Assembly: GCA_029834535.1 (NCBI GenBank)
Contig: JAQMWT010000309.1
Coordinates: 434,001-498,000 of the forward strand
Direction: 5' to 3'
Length of the DNA: 64,000 nt
Source of the DNA: Chrysophaeum taylorii
Lineage: Eukaryota > Sar > Pelagophyceae > Pelagomonadales > Pelagomonadaceae
Numbering within the stretch: the stretch's first letter is position 1; each line of letters opens with the position of its first letter. Of this stretch, positions 33,187 through 43,259 are shown one piece after another. Under the pieces are notes generated by a model. It did no database searches and had not been told where the DNA came from. It saw only the letters and a program-made list of their open reading frames with translations. A program made the position numbers and the translations under genes.

Positions 33187-34041
33187 ATGGTGCTCGTCTG
33201 GCTCCTGGCGTTAAGCCACCGTCCCGAGCGGCTCGCGTCCGTCGCGCAGGAGGAGGGCCGGTTGGGCGAGGTGTGGTCGCGGGCCTGCGAGGAGCTCGGC
33301 CGCACGCCGACGCCGCGGGAATGGGCCGCGAGCGCGGGGCTGAGCGTCGTGGAGCTAGAGGCGCGACGACGCGCGGCGCGCGAGGCGACTCGGGAATTAG
33401 TCGAGACGCACCAGGGCCTCGTGCGGTCGCTGGCGCGGAAAGTGGCGTGGACGCGGCGCGTGGATGTCGAAGACCTCGCCCAGGAGGGAAATCTCGGGTT
33501 GGTGAGAGCGATCGAGAAGTACGACGGGACGAGGGCAAAGTTCTCTACGTACGCGACCATCTGGATTCGCGCCGCAATGTTCGACCTCGCGCGCCGCAGC
33601 CGCGGGGCCGTCGTCCTCCCGCAGCGCGTGCTGGACATAGAGGCGAAAGCGGGCAGGTTGTTGCGCGAGGAGGAGGACTCGGCGACGACGGCGGCGGCAG
33701 AAATCGGCGTAAGCGAAACGCGACTTCGCGAGGCGCGGAGGCTCGCACAGCTTCCGACGGAGCTCGAGGAGGTCGCGGCCGGCGACGCCGACGCCGTCGT
33801 GGCAGGCTTGCGGCGCGATTTGGCTCGAGCGTTCGACGCTCACCTCGACGCGCGCGAAACGCGCGTCCTAAGGCTGAGGTATGGGCTCGACGACGGCGTC
33901 CATCGGTCGACCCAGACCGTCGCGACGGCCCTCGGGATGTCCAAGGAGACCGTCCGCATGACCTGCCTCAAGGCCTTCCGCAAGCTCCGGGGTACCAAGC
34001 TCGGCGAGAGCTTGCTAGATTATGTGGACCACTTTTATTAA
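33187..34041 (+). CDS. Nuclear-encoded plastid RNA polymerase sigma-70 factor
   Basis: A 284-residue protein from ATG 33187. Seen: region 1.2/spacer (TPTPREWAASAGLS, ~40-53); region 2 (LVRSLARKV, then DVEDLAQEGNLGLVRAIEKYD, then KFSTYATIWIRAAM), with the core-binding and -10 recognition signatures intact; region 3 (~160-195); region 4 (RVLRLRYGLDDG, then VATALGMSKETVRMTCLKAFRKLR), the -35 helix-turn-helix. Known: in plastid-bearing eukaryotes such genes direct the bacterial-type plastid RNA polymerase. The N-terminus is short (MVLVWLLALS could be a signal anchor), so a targeting exon upstream is possible. Ends in TTAA shared with the stop codon of the convergent membrane-protein gene. Confidence 0.9.
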   Translation: MVLVWLLALSHRPERLASVAQEEGRLGEVWSRACEELGRTPTPREWAASAGLSVVELEARRRAAREATRELVETHQGLVRSLARKVAWTRRVDVEDLAQEGNLGLVRAIEKYDGTRAKFSTYATIWIRAAMFDLARRSRGAVVLPQRVLDIEAKAGRLLREEEDSATTAAAEIGVSETRLREARRLAQLPTELEEVAAGDADAVVAGLRRDLARAFDAHLDARETRVLRLRYGLDDGVHRSTQTVATALGMSKETVRMTCLKAFRKLRGTKLGESLLDYVDHFY

Positions 34042-34676
34042 AACGGAAAAACGAGGAGGCCGAAGACCAAAGGAGCTGGGACCCCGAGGGAGGCTCGCAT
34101 CAAGTCTCTCGATGTCGTTTCGGGGTTAAGGGCGACGAGGGCAGGGGCGCAGAGCGAGAGGAAACTAGCGCCGACGAGGCGCGCGAGGCGCCGGTGGACT
34201 CGGTCCTTGTACCGGAAGCGGTAGTGCCGGAGCCATTTTGCGGGTCTCAAAAAGACCCAAACTGCCGTCGTGCCCGTCGCGATCGCGAGGGCCGCGAACC
34301 CGAGGGTCGATGGCAAGATATTTATCCTCGCGGCGAGGCACGCGGCCAGGACCGACACGCCCCACGTCAAATTAGGGTGATCGGGGGCGTGCTCGGTCTC
34401 CCACATCAAGAACCCGACCACCGTGAGCGCGGCGGCTTCGAACATGGCGCCCGCATCGTTTGTTTGCGACCGGGGACACAGAAACAACGCCTGCAAAAGC
34501 AAACAGCTTTTCGACGATGCTACTGTTGTTCGCACCGCGGGCGTCGAGAACCCGATCATCAGGGCCTGCGATAGGGCTACGATCTGCGCGTCGACGCGCC
34601 GCCCAAACGCTTCCAGAATCCGGGCAGGACGCCGCCCGACGACAAAGAAAACAAACAGCACCATCGTTCGGATCAT
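34038..34676 (-). CDS. Multi-pass membrane protein, family unknown
   Basis: A 212-residue protein from the ATG at 34676; the frame continues upstream without another ATG. Seen: five to six hydrophobic segments (MVLFVFFVVG near the start, then around residues 35-50, 78-95, 105-120, 122-142 and 165-182, with a hydrophobic C-terminus). Basic loops follow the fifth segment (RYKDRVHRRLARL). I recognise no family motif. The stop codon overlaps that of the sigma factor within TTAA (34,038-34,041). Confidence 0.6.
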   Translation of the reverse strand: MIRTMVLFVFFVVGRRPARILEAFGRRVDAQIVALSQALMIGFSTPAVRTTVASSKSCLLLQALFLCPRSQTNDAGAMFEAAALTVVGFLMWETEHAPDHPNLTWGVSVLAACLAARINILPSTLGFAALAIATGTTAVWVFLRPAKWLRHYRFRYKDRVHRRLARLVGASFLSLCAPALVALNPETTSRDLMRASLGVPAPLVFGLLVFPF

Positions 34677-35463
34677 TTGCCTCAGCGGCCGCCACTGCCC
34701 TCTGCGTTGTCGCGCCAAGAGGTGCGTTGAGTCAACGGACCTGTGGTTAGGTTAGGGGGCCGTCTCTTGAGAGAGCATTCGGCGCTACGCGGAACGTATA
34801 TGTCTCGTTGCCGCCTGTACTCACATGGGAACAAGAGGCTGGCCGACACATTGGGTTCGAGCGACACATCGAAGAATCAAAGTAAGAGCTCGGAGCTGTC
34901 TCGTTCTCGCCAAGAACAACGTGCTGTTCGAGAACCAGGTGGTACGGTTCCCATCCTTTTCTCAAGTCGACGACCACAAGATTCTGTGAGACCCGACGCG
35001 CCGTACTTGAGTCATGTTGGCCTCGCTCGAGTGGCATTCGAGCGCAACATTTTAAGTTGCGACGACCGAAATGGAGGAATTCTAATCTAGCGATTATAGG
35101 CCAGCCAATTCCGGACGCTCCAGGAGTCGTCGCAACTCATGCAACCAAAGTCCAGTAGCACCTAGGATGTCGCCGCTAGCCCATCAACAACGGACACGGA
35201 AGATGCAACTACAACCAACCTAAGACACTTATCATGATCAGGCGCTTGGGTTGCGATCAAGGCGCATCCGATCGCGGCGGCACAAAACAAACAAACAAAC
35301 AAACAAACAAACAAACAATTCGAACGAAGGCTGCTGCTACGTGCGTCCCGAAACAACGTTTGGCCCTCGTGATTGATCCGTGTCTAGAGGTCGACGCGGT
35401 GGTGGTGGTTTTCGCCCGCAGCCTAATAATCCCCCTCGCAGGCAGCGGCACTCATATAACTGT
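34677..35463. other. Intergenic; no supported gene; (CAAA)n microsatellite at 35,283-35,319
   Basis: About 790 bp. Short ORFs on both strands have no recognisable domains. The (CAAA)n run of about nine units sits at 35,283-35,319. Confidence 0.5.
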
Positions 35464-35913
35464 CTAGTAGTAGTGCACACCATGCCTCCCTTTTTTGGCT
35501 TGGCGTGCGATGGTGCCGTAGGTGGCGCCGTAGAAGTGCTGGGCGCCGTGGATGTAGCCCGAGTATCCGGGGATGACGTCGGGGGTCGGAGACGACGACA
35601 GCTCAAGTTGGTGGAACACTGGTCTCGGTTTTTCGCCGATCACAAAGGTGTTCTTGCCGTCGATCATCTCGGTCGTCGTCGTCGCGAGGAGGCGCGTCTG
35701 GACGCGCCTTGGCTTAGGCGCTTCGGCCAACCCCCGAACGATAACCCCGTAAGTCTTCCCGACGGAGTTTTGCGCGTTCGCGACATACCCCTGATATCCT
35801 GGAATCTGCGGCACCTCCATAAAGACTCCGGTCTCCTTCCTGGGAAAGTAGGACGTCCCGGCGAGGCCGCCCGCAATCGTCTTCCGCAGAGGAACACCTG
35901 TCGTCATCGACAT
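35464..35913 (-). CDS. CIMIP2/FAM166-like ciliary microtubule inner protein
   Basis: A 149-residue protein from ATG 35913. Seen: two copies of an IPGY-x-GY-x8-(V/Y)G-x-TYG motif, at residues ~37-56 (IPGYQGYVANAQNSVGKTYG) and ~113-132 (IPGYSGYIHGAQHFYGATYG), separated by a loop rich in Thr and Pro. This PGYxGY...GxTYG pattern is the signature of the FAM166/UPF0605/DUF2475 group, now known as ciliary microtubule inner proteins bound inside doublet microtubules. Small size fits. Inferred: axonemal structural protein, in line with the other cilium genes in the window. Confidence 0.75.
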   Translation of the reverse strand: MSMTTGVPLRKTIAGGLAGTSYFPRKETGVFMEVPQIPGYQGYVANAQNSVGKTYGVIVRGLAEAPKPRRVQTRLLATTTTEMIDGKNTFVIGEKPRPVFHQLELSSSPTPDVIPGYSGYIHGAQHFYGATYGTIARQAKKGRHGVHYY

Positions 35914-36312
35914 CGCTAACTCTGTATCTTTACGTCTACAGAAGAGAAAACTAATAAGGCTTCTACATTGCGTAGTTGCTGCTGACGTGGAGCTCGCTTC
36001 AGTCTTGATCCTGCCGGTCGTCTTTCGTCAAGCGCTGCGCCAGCCTTTCTTGGGGTGGGGAGGGAGTCAACTGTCGTCGCGGCACAAGCCAACGACGGGC
36101 GGTCCAGGTGACGAGGACACATTTGTTCGGTCCGACCGCGAGGATCAGTCAAGGACAGATCAGGCTGAGCAAGTGGGGGCAGGCGGGAGTCCTTGGGGGC
36201 TGACTGCAGACCGAGCTCCTCGATGAGACCAGCATTGAGCCCTCTCTTCGGTTCGCACGAGACAATTGCCTGCCACTCAGTAGGGCCAGTCTCTTGAGCC
36301 TTTTTTGGGTTT

Positions 36313-36348
<36 letters not shown>

Positions 36349-38287
36349 TCCTTCCGAACGGCGTCGGCTGGCCAACGGCTGCGTGTTTTTGCGGCAGCGT
36401 CCCGCGCCTCCAGTGCCATCTCCGTCGGCGCTGAAATGAAGCTCGGGTGACTGTCGGAAGGGGAGGAGTCCAGTCGTAATTCGGCGATACCATGCGCCTC
36501 GCAGTCAGTCGGACCGTAGGTGCGAATCGAACCTCCGCATCCGCCGGAGCGCCGCCCCCCCGTCGCATTGTGCCTCCTGTTAGACGCTTGTTGTCTGTAA
36601 ATGGCGTCGTAGCGCACGGCCCATCCGTGTAGGTCGTGGGGCAGCCCTGCCTTGTCTCGAGAATGGCAAAAATTGACAAGTCCACGCTCGTCCTACCGTC
36701 GGTATCTGTCTGCGCTCCGGCAGCATGACTCCGCCTCTTCCTCGTCCGCGACCTTGGAACTCTTCCCAAAGTTCCAGTAAAATGGCTCGATCGACAGCCC
36801 GAGAGGCGCTTTGCTTAGGCACCCACTCGCGCAGTGACAGATCCGGACGATGAGATAGCCTATATGCTGGCATAGGCTGAGGATTTTAGGCGTCGAACGA
36901 TGTCGGGCGCGATTGAGCTGTGTTAGAGGCGCCGCGAGTTTTTCAAAGGCTCTCACCGCGCGGCCTCAACACTTGCGTGTCTCTGTATTGAATGTGGTCG
37001 GGCTGGGCGAAGACCGCTTCCAGGGGGGGCGAGGACACTCGACAAAACACACCCCCTAGCATAAAATTTGGCCCTCGGGGGTCGGCGACCTCCTCCCTGA
37101 CGCTTGTCAGTGGCGCTTGGGGGTCTCGGACCCCCCCCCCGGGACGACTGGCATTGCTGCGCCAGACAGCTTCTACTCGTCGTCAAGCTACAGATCAGCA
37201 GGGCATTTGGGACTGGATGGAGGGCTTTGGCGTGCGGACGGTAACCACACGAGAAAGGAAGCCTTACGGGTGCACACCTCCTCGAGGGCGAACTCCTCCC
37301 GCTTGGACCCTGGGGGACATGCCCCTCATGCATCGCGGCAGATCTTCGCATCCCTGTAACGACTGTAGAAAGTAGGCGGCCCGAGCCTAAAAGTTACAGG
37401 TCGCATTCAGTACCTCGTCAAGTATTACGGGGGCTCGGAGTCGCGCCTTTGGCTACGGCGGCACAGCGATCTCTCTGCACCGGCACTCCCTCTGATCCTC
37501 CGAGCCTTCAACGCCCGAGCCTCTCTGAAGACCGGGCCGCCTGGCAAGCAAGGCAGGTTTACCCTCGCGTATGAGACCTCCTCGCGACTAGCGAGGGCTA
37601 GAGACAGGAGCGTAGGCGGCCGGGAACTCCCCCATCTCTTGAAATTTTAGCCCTGAAAAGTCGCAGACCTCCACCTCGAAACTTTAGCGCTGGGGGGTCG
37701 CGACCCCCCCCGCCCAAAATCTCGTTGTCCTCGCGCGCCCCCATCCCCTGGAAGCGGTCTTCGCCGAGCCTCGACATCGAAAACGCCCAACTAGCTTTTT
37801 GAGGTGCGAAGGGGACTTGTCGGGCTACTTGGATGAAGAAGCCCTCGGCGCCAGTAGGTCGTCCCGACCTTGGAATCAACAAAAATAGCGTCTGCGGATC
37901 GTATGCTGGTCGCGAAACGGCAATTTTATGACCACCCTGGTCAACCATGGCCACGCAGGATTTGTAAAAGGCGACTGCTTTCTTTCAGCCTGAAGTGATT
38001 GTGGTTTGCCAGACACTAAACAAAGAGACTGTGCTTGCAAAAGATGCACGAGCCTGAGCGCGTTTTCGAATTGGAGGTGTCTACGAAGTACGCAGCAATA
38101 AAGCACTGATAGTTCGTCGTTGTATCGGTTTGGGAGAGTGCGAAGAAAAAAATGTTGCAAGTCGAGACTCCAAAAAAGTCCGAAAAGTCATTTAGGAGTG
38201 AGTGAGTGAGTGAGTGAGTGAGTGAGTGCCCTTCAAATGGCATAATAGCTGCCTAACTATAGGCCAGCCCAGTGCACGGGGCGTAGA
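35914..38287. other. Gene-poor region: microsatellites and GC-rich palindromes
   Basis: No supported gene. (TTTC)n at 36,313-36,350 creates a long lysine-rich ORF on the minus strand that I regard as an artefact. Two related GC-rich segments occur at ~36,995-37,145 and ~37,620-37,775; they share gaagaccgcttccagggg in opposite orientation. Each carries a local palindrome (gggggtc..gaccccc). (GTGA)n lies at 38,193-38,228. Confidence 0.55.
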
Positions 38288-39109
38288 CTAATCCCAGCGC
38301 CGTGGTGGATGGCGCATGTAGCGTGTAAAATAAAACATATATTTACTGTTCAAGGTTGTGCGTTTCCTTGCAGCATATTTATTACACAGCAAAGTGGTGG
38401 TGATTGACCCGGATTGGACCTCCTCCTCGAGAACGAGCAACTTATGGAGCAGGGCCTTGATTTCCGCGAAGATCTTGTCGTTCTTCTCGTCGAGGTCATT
38501 GAGAATGTGGAGAGGTAGCTGGCGTCCGTGCCCCTGCCGACCTTCTTGGTGGCGAAAGTCGCGCCTTCGTTTGCGCGAGACCACACAAAGGGTCTTGATG
38601 ACACCACCTCGTTTGTCCAAGTCCTTACGCAGATTCCTGTGGAATTTTTTCATCCGCCACCCCCGATCGACCATCTTGCCGCGATCCGCCCTTGAAAGCC
38701 TCAAGTTAAACATGGTAATTAACGAGTCACGTTGTAGAAGCGCTTCTGTCCGCTGTAGTCCTTATAAAGCTCGGAGTTCTTGTTGTAAACAGGCCAGAGG
38801 GAGGTTATGGGATTGCGATGGTCTGCGGCGGCTTCCGAAAGCCAGCCTTGGTTCTGCGCGCGCTTGGCCAACAGCAACGCCGGGACGCCGTGGAAGCGTT
38901 GCAGCGACTCAAAGGTTGATGGCCTCTGGTGTCGCGCGCGACGCCCGCTTCTCGCAGTCCGTATCCACCCACTCCTTCTCCAAAGCTTCCAAAACCTTCT
39001 TCACACGCTCCTCATTTTCCTTTCCCATCGACCGCAAGGCCAAAGCCCGAGCAATAAATCGTTGAGAGACGACGCCATATTCAGCAAAAGTAACGGCTAC
39101 TCGAGCCAT
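38288..39109 (-). pseudogene. Broken coding region of unknown family
   Basis: Three pieces in different minus-strand frames read as protein in sequence. The first is MARVAVTFAEYGVVSQRF (from ATG 39109, to ~38,930). The second is FESLQRFHGVPALLLAKRAQ to YSGQKRFYNVTR (~38,930-38,725, ends at TAA). The third starts at ATG 38713 and runs to 38,288 with a helical end (NDLDEKNDKIFAEIKALLHK). Frame jumps near 38,930 and inside the third piece (~38,580, where PFVWSRANEGATFATKKV is in the alternative frame) suggest a decayed gene or unseen introns. I do not recognise the family; a mobile-element protein is possible. Confidence 0.4.
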
Positions 39110-42100
39110 CCTGCGCGGTGCGCGAGGGCTTCAATGCTAACAACAGCCGCGATGGCTGACATCAATCTGTCGCCGTGCTCGTCCCCTCGTTCTCTCGCTC
39201 GTAGCCTTCCATCCCGCTAGGCCCGCTGGGTCAAGCCTGAATCCACGGGTGCTGGGTCTTATTACGCGAGTCCGTTGATGCATGCACTCGCCCGAGCTTT
39301 GCAGCAGATGTTTGGAGAAGAGCGGGCTCAAAGCGTTGTGGGTGGGCGGGCGTGCTCAGGGAGTTCGGCGACGCTGGACGATGCGCGGAATCTCGATTGG
39401 GTCGAGATTAGAACCAAGGTACCTGCCAGAGAGCACAAGCTCTCATCAACGAGTACTTGCAGCACAACTAACGACCGAGCCGACGGACGTCTGCGTTGTC
39501 GACTCGGAAGAAGCTGGAGGGCTCGCCGCCATCTCAGAGCATCGCCGATGAAACTGGGCATCGAGGCCTTGCAGAAGAGTCTATACGGACAGGAAATTTT
39601 GTGGTCCATTCCAGCCTTCCATTTCGTGGCATCAATCAATTACCTCCAGCAGCAGCAGTGTCATGGAAGTGCCTTGAAGCCTGCCTTTGCTGCACTCTAG
39701 GACTCTGCAGCCCAGTCGAACCGTCTGGCCGGGATAATGCCACGACCTGCGCTCGTCGAGCCAGCGTCCGAACACAGTCGCGCACTACCGTCAAAGCTAT
39801 GCCGAAGACGCGCGAGGTCCTGTCCTTCGGAGTATGGCCTGTCTGACGACAATCGAGAATCCAGACGGAACACGTCTCGGCCAGAAGCTACCCAGCAACA
39901 TGACCGACCCCAAGTTTGTCGCGAAAAGGCTCGAGGTTGGTAACCGGCGACGAGTAGGCGAATGTGCAGACGAGGCGATACTAGCCGTTGCTAACTTCGT
40001 GGTGGTAAAAGCGGACTCGCGCCTCGCACACCAAGCTGCTGGAACAGGAGCGCATTGTGAGTATGGATTGACGCGCTGTGCGAGACAAGTGCTCGGATGG
40101 GGCAGCTCCGACTGCCTTGTCCGTTGGGTCCGTCAAAATTAGCATCCTGCGGTACAGATGTACGAAGTCAAGGCCGAGGTGGCGCGCGCGGCGGCCAATC
40201 GAGCGTACTTCTAAAAGTACCCTTGTTCTCTGCATGCTCCGCAATCTGATGATCGAGAGCATCAAGCAAAACAACTACCTTCGGTGCCAGGTCCGCTTTG
40301 TCTAAGTTAAATATCCAAGGCTCCCTGAAACTTTGTCCCGACGACGTCGCTCGCTCCGCGCGCTGGCGGCCGAAGTTGCGGAGTCCAAGACACTTCTTCG
40401 CACAACATTCGGCTTCTCGGAGAAAGCAATCGACAACTCGCCAGCTCTCATCGCCAAGGTTCAAGAGGAATCGCTGGCAGTGCCGAGCAATACGACGGTT
40501 TCGCCACAGAGAAGAAGAAGATTTGATTCCAGACGAGCACCCAGAGATCGACTGCCACAGAAAGCCAGCAACCTTGGGCTCAAGGACGACGACGTCGTCG
40601 TTGAAAGCGGTAGACCTCGGTCGCCACAATTACGGCGGCGACAACGTCGTCGGCGAGTCGGCCGTAAATCGTGAAAAAAACAAACAAAACGCGACTTCTC
40701 CTGGGCATCGCTGGCAACAGCAGTTGAGAATACCATTCAATCCAAGCAGAGAATTCCTCCGGAGAAGCTAATTACAGTTACCGATGGTAGCGTCCGCCGA
40801 TCCCGCATTGCAAGGAACGCTCGTACATACGCCGGTCGGCTCACTTCGGAGACCGGACATTGCAGCCATTTATATTTTCGACTAATGAAGCAGGCCTTTC
40901 TTGATGATCTGGCCGCCAAATTCTTTGGTGAGAGTAGTGATGGAGATGGGATCTCATTGTCGATTGCTAAGACGGGGAACGCGCGTCTGGGGGCTTGCAA
41001 GCGAGATGCTGGGACGACCACTCGAAGTGGGCATCAGCGGATAAAAAGGGCGTATATGATAGGCACCGTTCTTCTTACCGAAGCAACGGGCATTTGGTGC
41101 CATACTTGGATATGAAGATGAGACGCGGCGGCAAAGCGGTGACTAACACTATCTTTGCCGCCTGGTGCCTTCCCTGCCGACGTTGAGTCGAAACGGCAGC
41201 CGTTCGAGAAGCGAGGGAAGCCATGCCGCAAACAGCTTATCGCAGTAACTCGGCCTGCTGTCGGATCGAGAACACAACACATTTATTTATGCCTGTCGAG
41301 GAGCAGGAGCATCTGCATGCACAACCGAAAGCCGATCGGGGCTACAACTCTATGTTGACTACAGCCGTGTCTAAGGTTGATGTGCCGAGCATGACGACTC
41401 GCAGCCGGCTGACGGATGAACTGCGTAAAAACCGTCGGTTGTTTGTTTGCGAATGGCGTGTTGTGCAGTGCTTGGGTTTGGTCCCAGCTTTTATGCAAAA
41501 GAACATCATCAGCCTCGTCTCATATCGGGGAATCCCCGATTAAGAGACCATTGCGGAAACAGAGCGCCTGGAATTATCGCCCAGAAAGACGAAGAGAAGT
41601 CGATTGCGGCGCAGGTCGCTGCGATTCGAAGGTACCAGACCCTGCACGAGATCTCGAGCACGCCCGTGATTCAAACAACGTCGAGCACGGCCAGGCTCGA
41701 TTTGACAACGACGAGTCAACTTCCTTGCTATGATGGCAAACGAGATGTGATACTGCGACCAACAATACCCTTGATTTTGAGTTTCAGTTGTTGGGAGTGC
41801 GATCCGAATGGTTCTAGAAAGCGCAATTGGAGGGAGGAAAGTCCTGCTGCGATCGACTCACATGAATTTAGGACTGAGGCATTTTTTGAGCTCGACAAAT
41901 TAAATTTTTCGAGTTCGTCGTACTCCTCGGCATCATCAGGCGTGATGATGATTTTTTTTCAAAGAGCGACGCGTGCAGAGTCATCATGCGCGCAGAAGAG
42001 CGACGCCGAGAGGCTGAGAGAGAAAGTGTGGTGACGCCGAGATGTCATTATTATTATGGTTGGCTCGAAGTAAAGTGCCAGAATGATGGGAAACAAAGAA

Positions 42101-42269
42101 GAAAGCCCAAGAAAAGAAGTAGAGAAGCATAGCAAAAAAGGCTGCTGACTCAAGAAGAAGAACAAGAAACACAGTCGATGAGGGCTACCACGACATGTCA
42201 TCAACGGCACTGTGTTTGCAGGCGGTGCTCACGTAGTAGGGTATAAGGGAAAAAGTGGTTTCAACAAGG
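39110..42269. other. Decayed region, no intact gene recognised
   Basis: About 3.2 kb with short overlapping ORFs on both strands. Patches read as former coding sequence on the plus strand (near 40,340-40,500 ALAAEVAESKTLLRTTFGF; near 41,030-41,160 KKGVYDRHRSSYRSNGHL and MKMRRGGKAVTNTIFAAW). They are split by stops and frame changes. This is consistent with old transposon remains, but no family could be named. Confidence 0.4.
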
Positions 42270-42917
42270 ATGTCGGTGTTCGTGTTTGGCGGGAACGGAT
42301 TCGTTGGGTCGGCGATCATTCGGAAACTCGTCGAATCCGGCGTTCCGTGCGTCGGCGTGTCGCGGCGCGCCTCCGACATCGCCCCCTGGCACGTTGCGGA
42401 CGCGATGGATCCATCGACTTATCCTGATATGAGTGGGGCGCGCGCGGTTGTGGTGAGCATGGGTACGCCGCCGCTGCCCTTCGTCGACTACGAGACCCAG
42501 CGCGCGGCTAATGGGGCTTCGAATGTCCGAGTCCTCGAAGCAGCGCAGGCGTTGGGGGTTCGGACGGTCCTCGTCAACGCGACGATGCCGAGGTGGGCGC
42601 CGAGTGGCTACCGCGACGGCAAACTCGACGCCGAGAAGGCCGCGACGGGTGTGGTGCTGAAACCCTCGGCGATCTACGGGACGCGGTACCACAACGGAAT
42701 TCCGATTCCGCTGCATTTTCTCGCTCCGGTGTCGTGGGTGTTCCGCCTTCCGATCGCGGGCAAACTCTGCGAGCTGGCCCCGGGCCTCTTCGAGGGTGCT
42801 CTCGTGCCACCCGTTCCTGTCTCCAAGGTCGCCAAGGCCGCTTTTGACGCCTGCGTTACCGACGACTTCCGCCCCGCTGTCCTCGGTCCCCACGACATCC
42901 TTAGTGTCCTTCCTTGA
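42270..42917 (+). CDS. Atypical short-chain dehydrogenase/reductase (NAD(P)-binding Rossmann protein, COQ11/NDUFA9-like)
   Basis: A 215-residue protein from ATG 42270. Seen: N-terminal beta-strand and dinucleotide loop VFGGNGFVGSAI (GxxGxxG), VSRR after beta-2 (suggesting NADP or a related ligand), VVVSMGTPP at the fourth strand, and LKPSAIYGTRYHNG where extended/atypical SDRs carry the RPS-x-(I/V)-(Y/F)G motif. No YxxxK catalytic pair is evident. This is the layout of the COQ11 (YLR290C)/NDUFA9-related atypical SDRs acting in mitochondria on coenzyme Q or complex I. Subfamily uncertain and no clear presequence. The end overlaps the convergent GST-like fragment by 17 bp. Confidence 0.82.
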   Translation: MSVFVFGGNGFVGSAIIRKLVESGVPCVGVSRRASDIAPWHVADAMDPSTYPDMSGARAVVVSMGTPPLPFVDYETQRAANGASNVRVLEAAQALGVRTVLVNATMPRWAPSGYRDGKLDAEKAATGVVLKPSAIYGTRYHNGIPIPLHFLAPVSWVFRLPIAGKLCELAPGLFEGALVPPVPVSKVAKAAFDACVTDDFRPAVLGPHDILSVLP

Positions 42918-43227
42918 GTTCGCGCTTGCAAAATTGCGCCGGCAAGAAAGGACGCTTGGACTTGGCGGTCTCGAGGTACGCGGCGATCGGCGGGAGTGCG
43001 ATTATTTTCTCGTAGAGCGCTTTAAGGTTTGGGGGGGGGTTGATGTCTATCTCGGCGTAGGTCATGCGCATCGCGTCGATCTGGTAATAAAGGTAGGCGA
43101 GGTGAAAATCGGCGATGGAAACGCGTAGGCTAGCCCCTCCATAAACGCGCTTCCAACTGCGCGAGCTTGGTCCCGGCCTCCCCCCCCCCAACGCGGCCTC
43201 GGCCATCTGCTTGCCGTCGTCCTTCAT
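42901..43227 (-). pseudogene. Glutathione S-transferase C-terminal domain fragment
   Basis: A 108-codon frame whose second half is a GST C-domain: N-capping motif SIADFHLAYLYYQ, then PNLKALYEKIIALPPIAAYL near the end. The N-terminal thioredoxin-fold half is absent. In the poly-G stretch (43,177-43,188) the frame appears to shift, because GTKLAQLEARLW in another frame also fits GST. The upstream side runs into the hAT remnant. Best read as a truncated gene or last exon; catalytic activity unlikely from this piece alone. Confidence 0.6.
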
Positions 43228-43259
43228 AAAAATGAATCGAATTTCGTTTTTTAATTCCG

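Noticed and set aside
33187-34041. Sigma-70 gene as evidence for bacterial origin of the window
   Set aside because: The surroundings are eukaryotic (spliced Harbinger transposase, LINE, KEOPS Pcc1, ciliary proteins); nuclear genes for plastid sigma factors are expected in algae.
35916-36617. 233-codon minus-strand ORF with KERKKERKKE
   Set aside because: Open only because of the (TTTC)n microsatellite; no other coding character.
36510-36620. aatcgaacct box resembling a tRNA T-loop
   Set aside because: No flanking T-stem or acceptor pairing.
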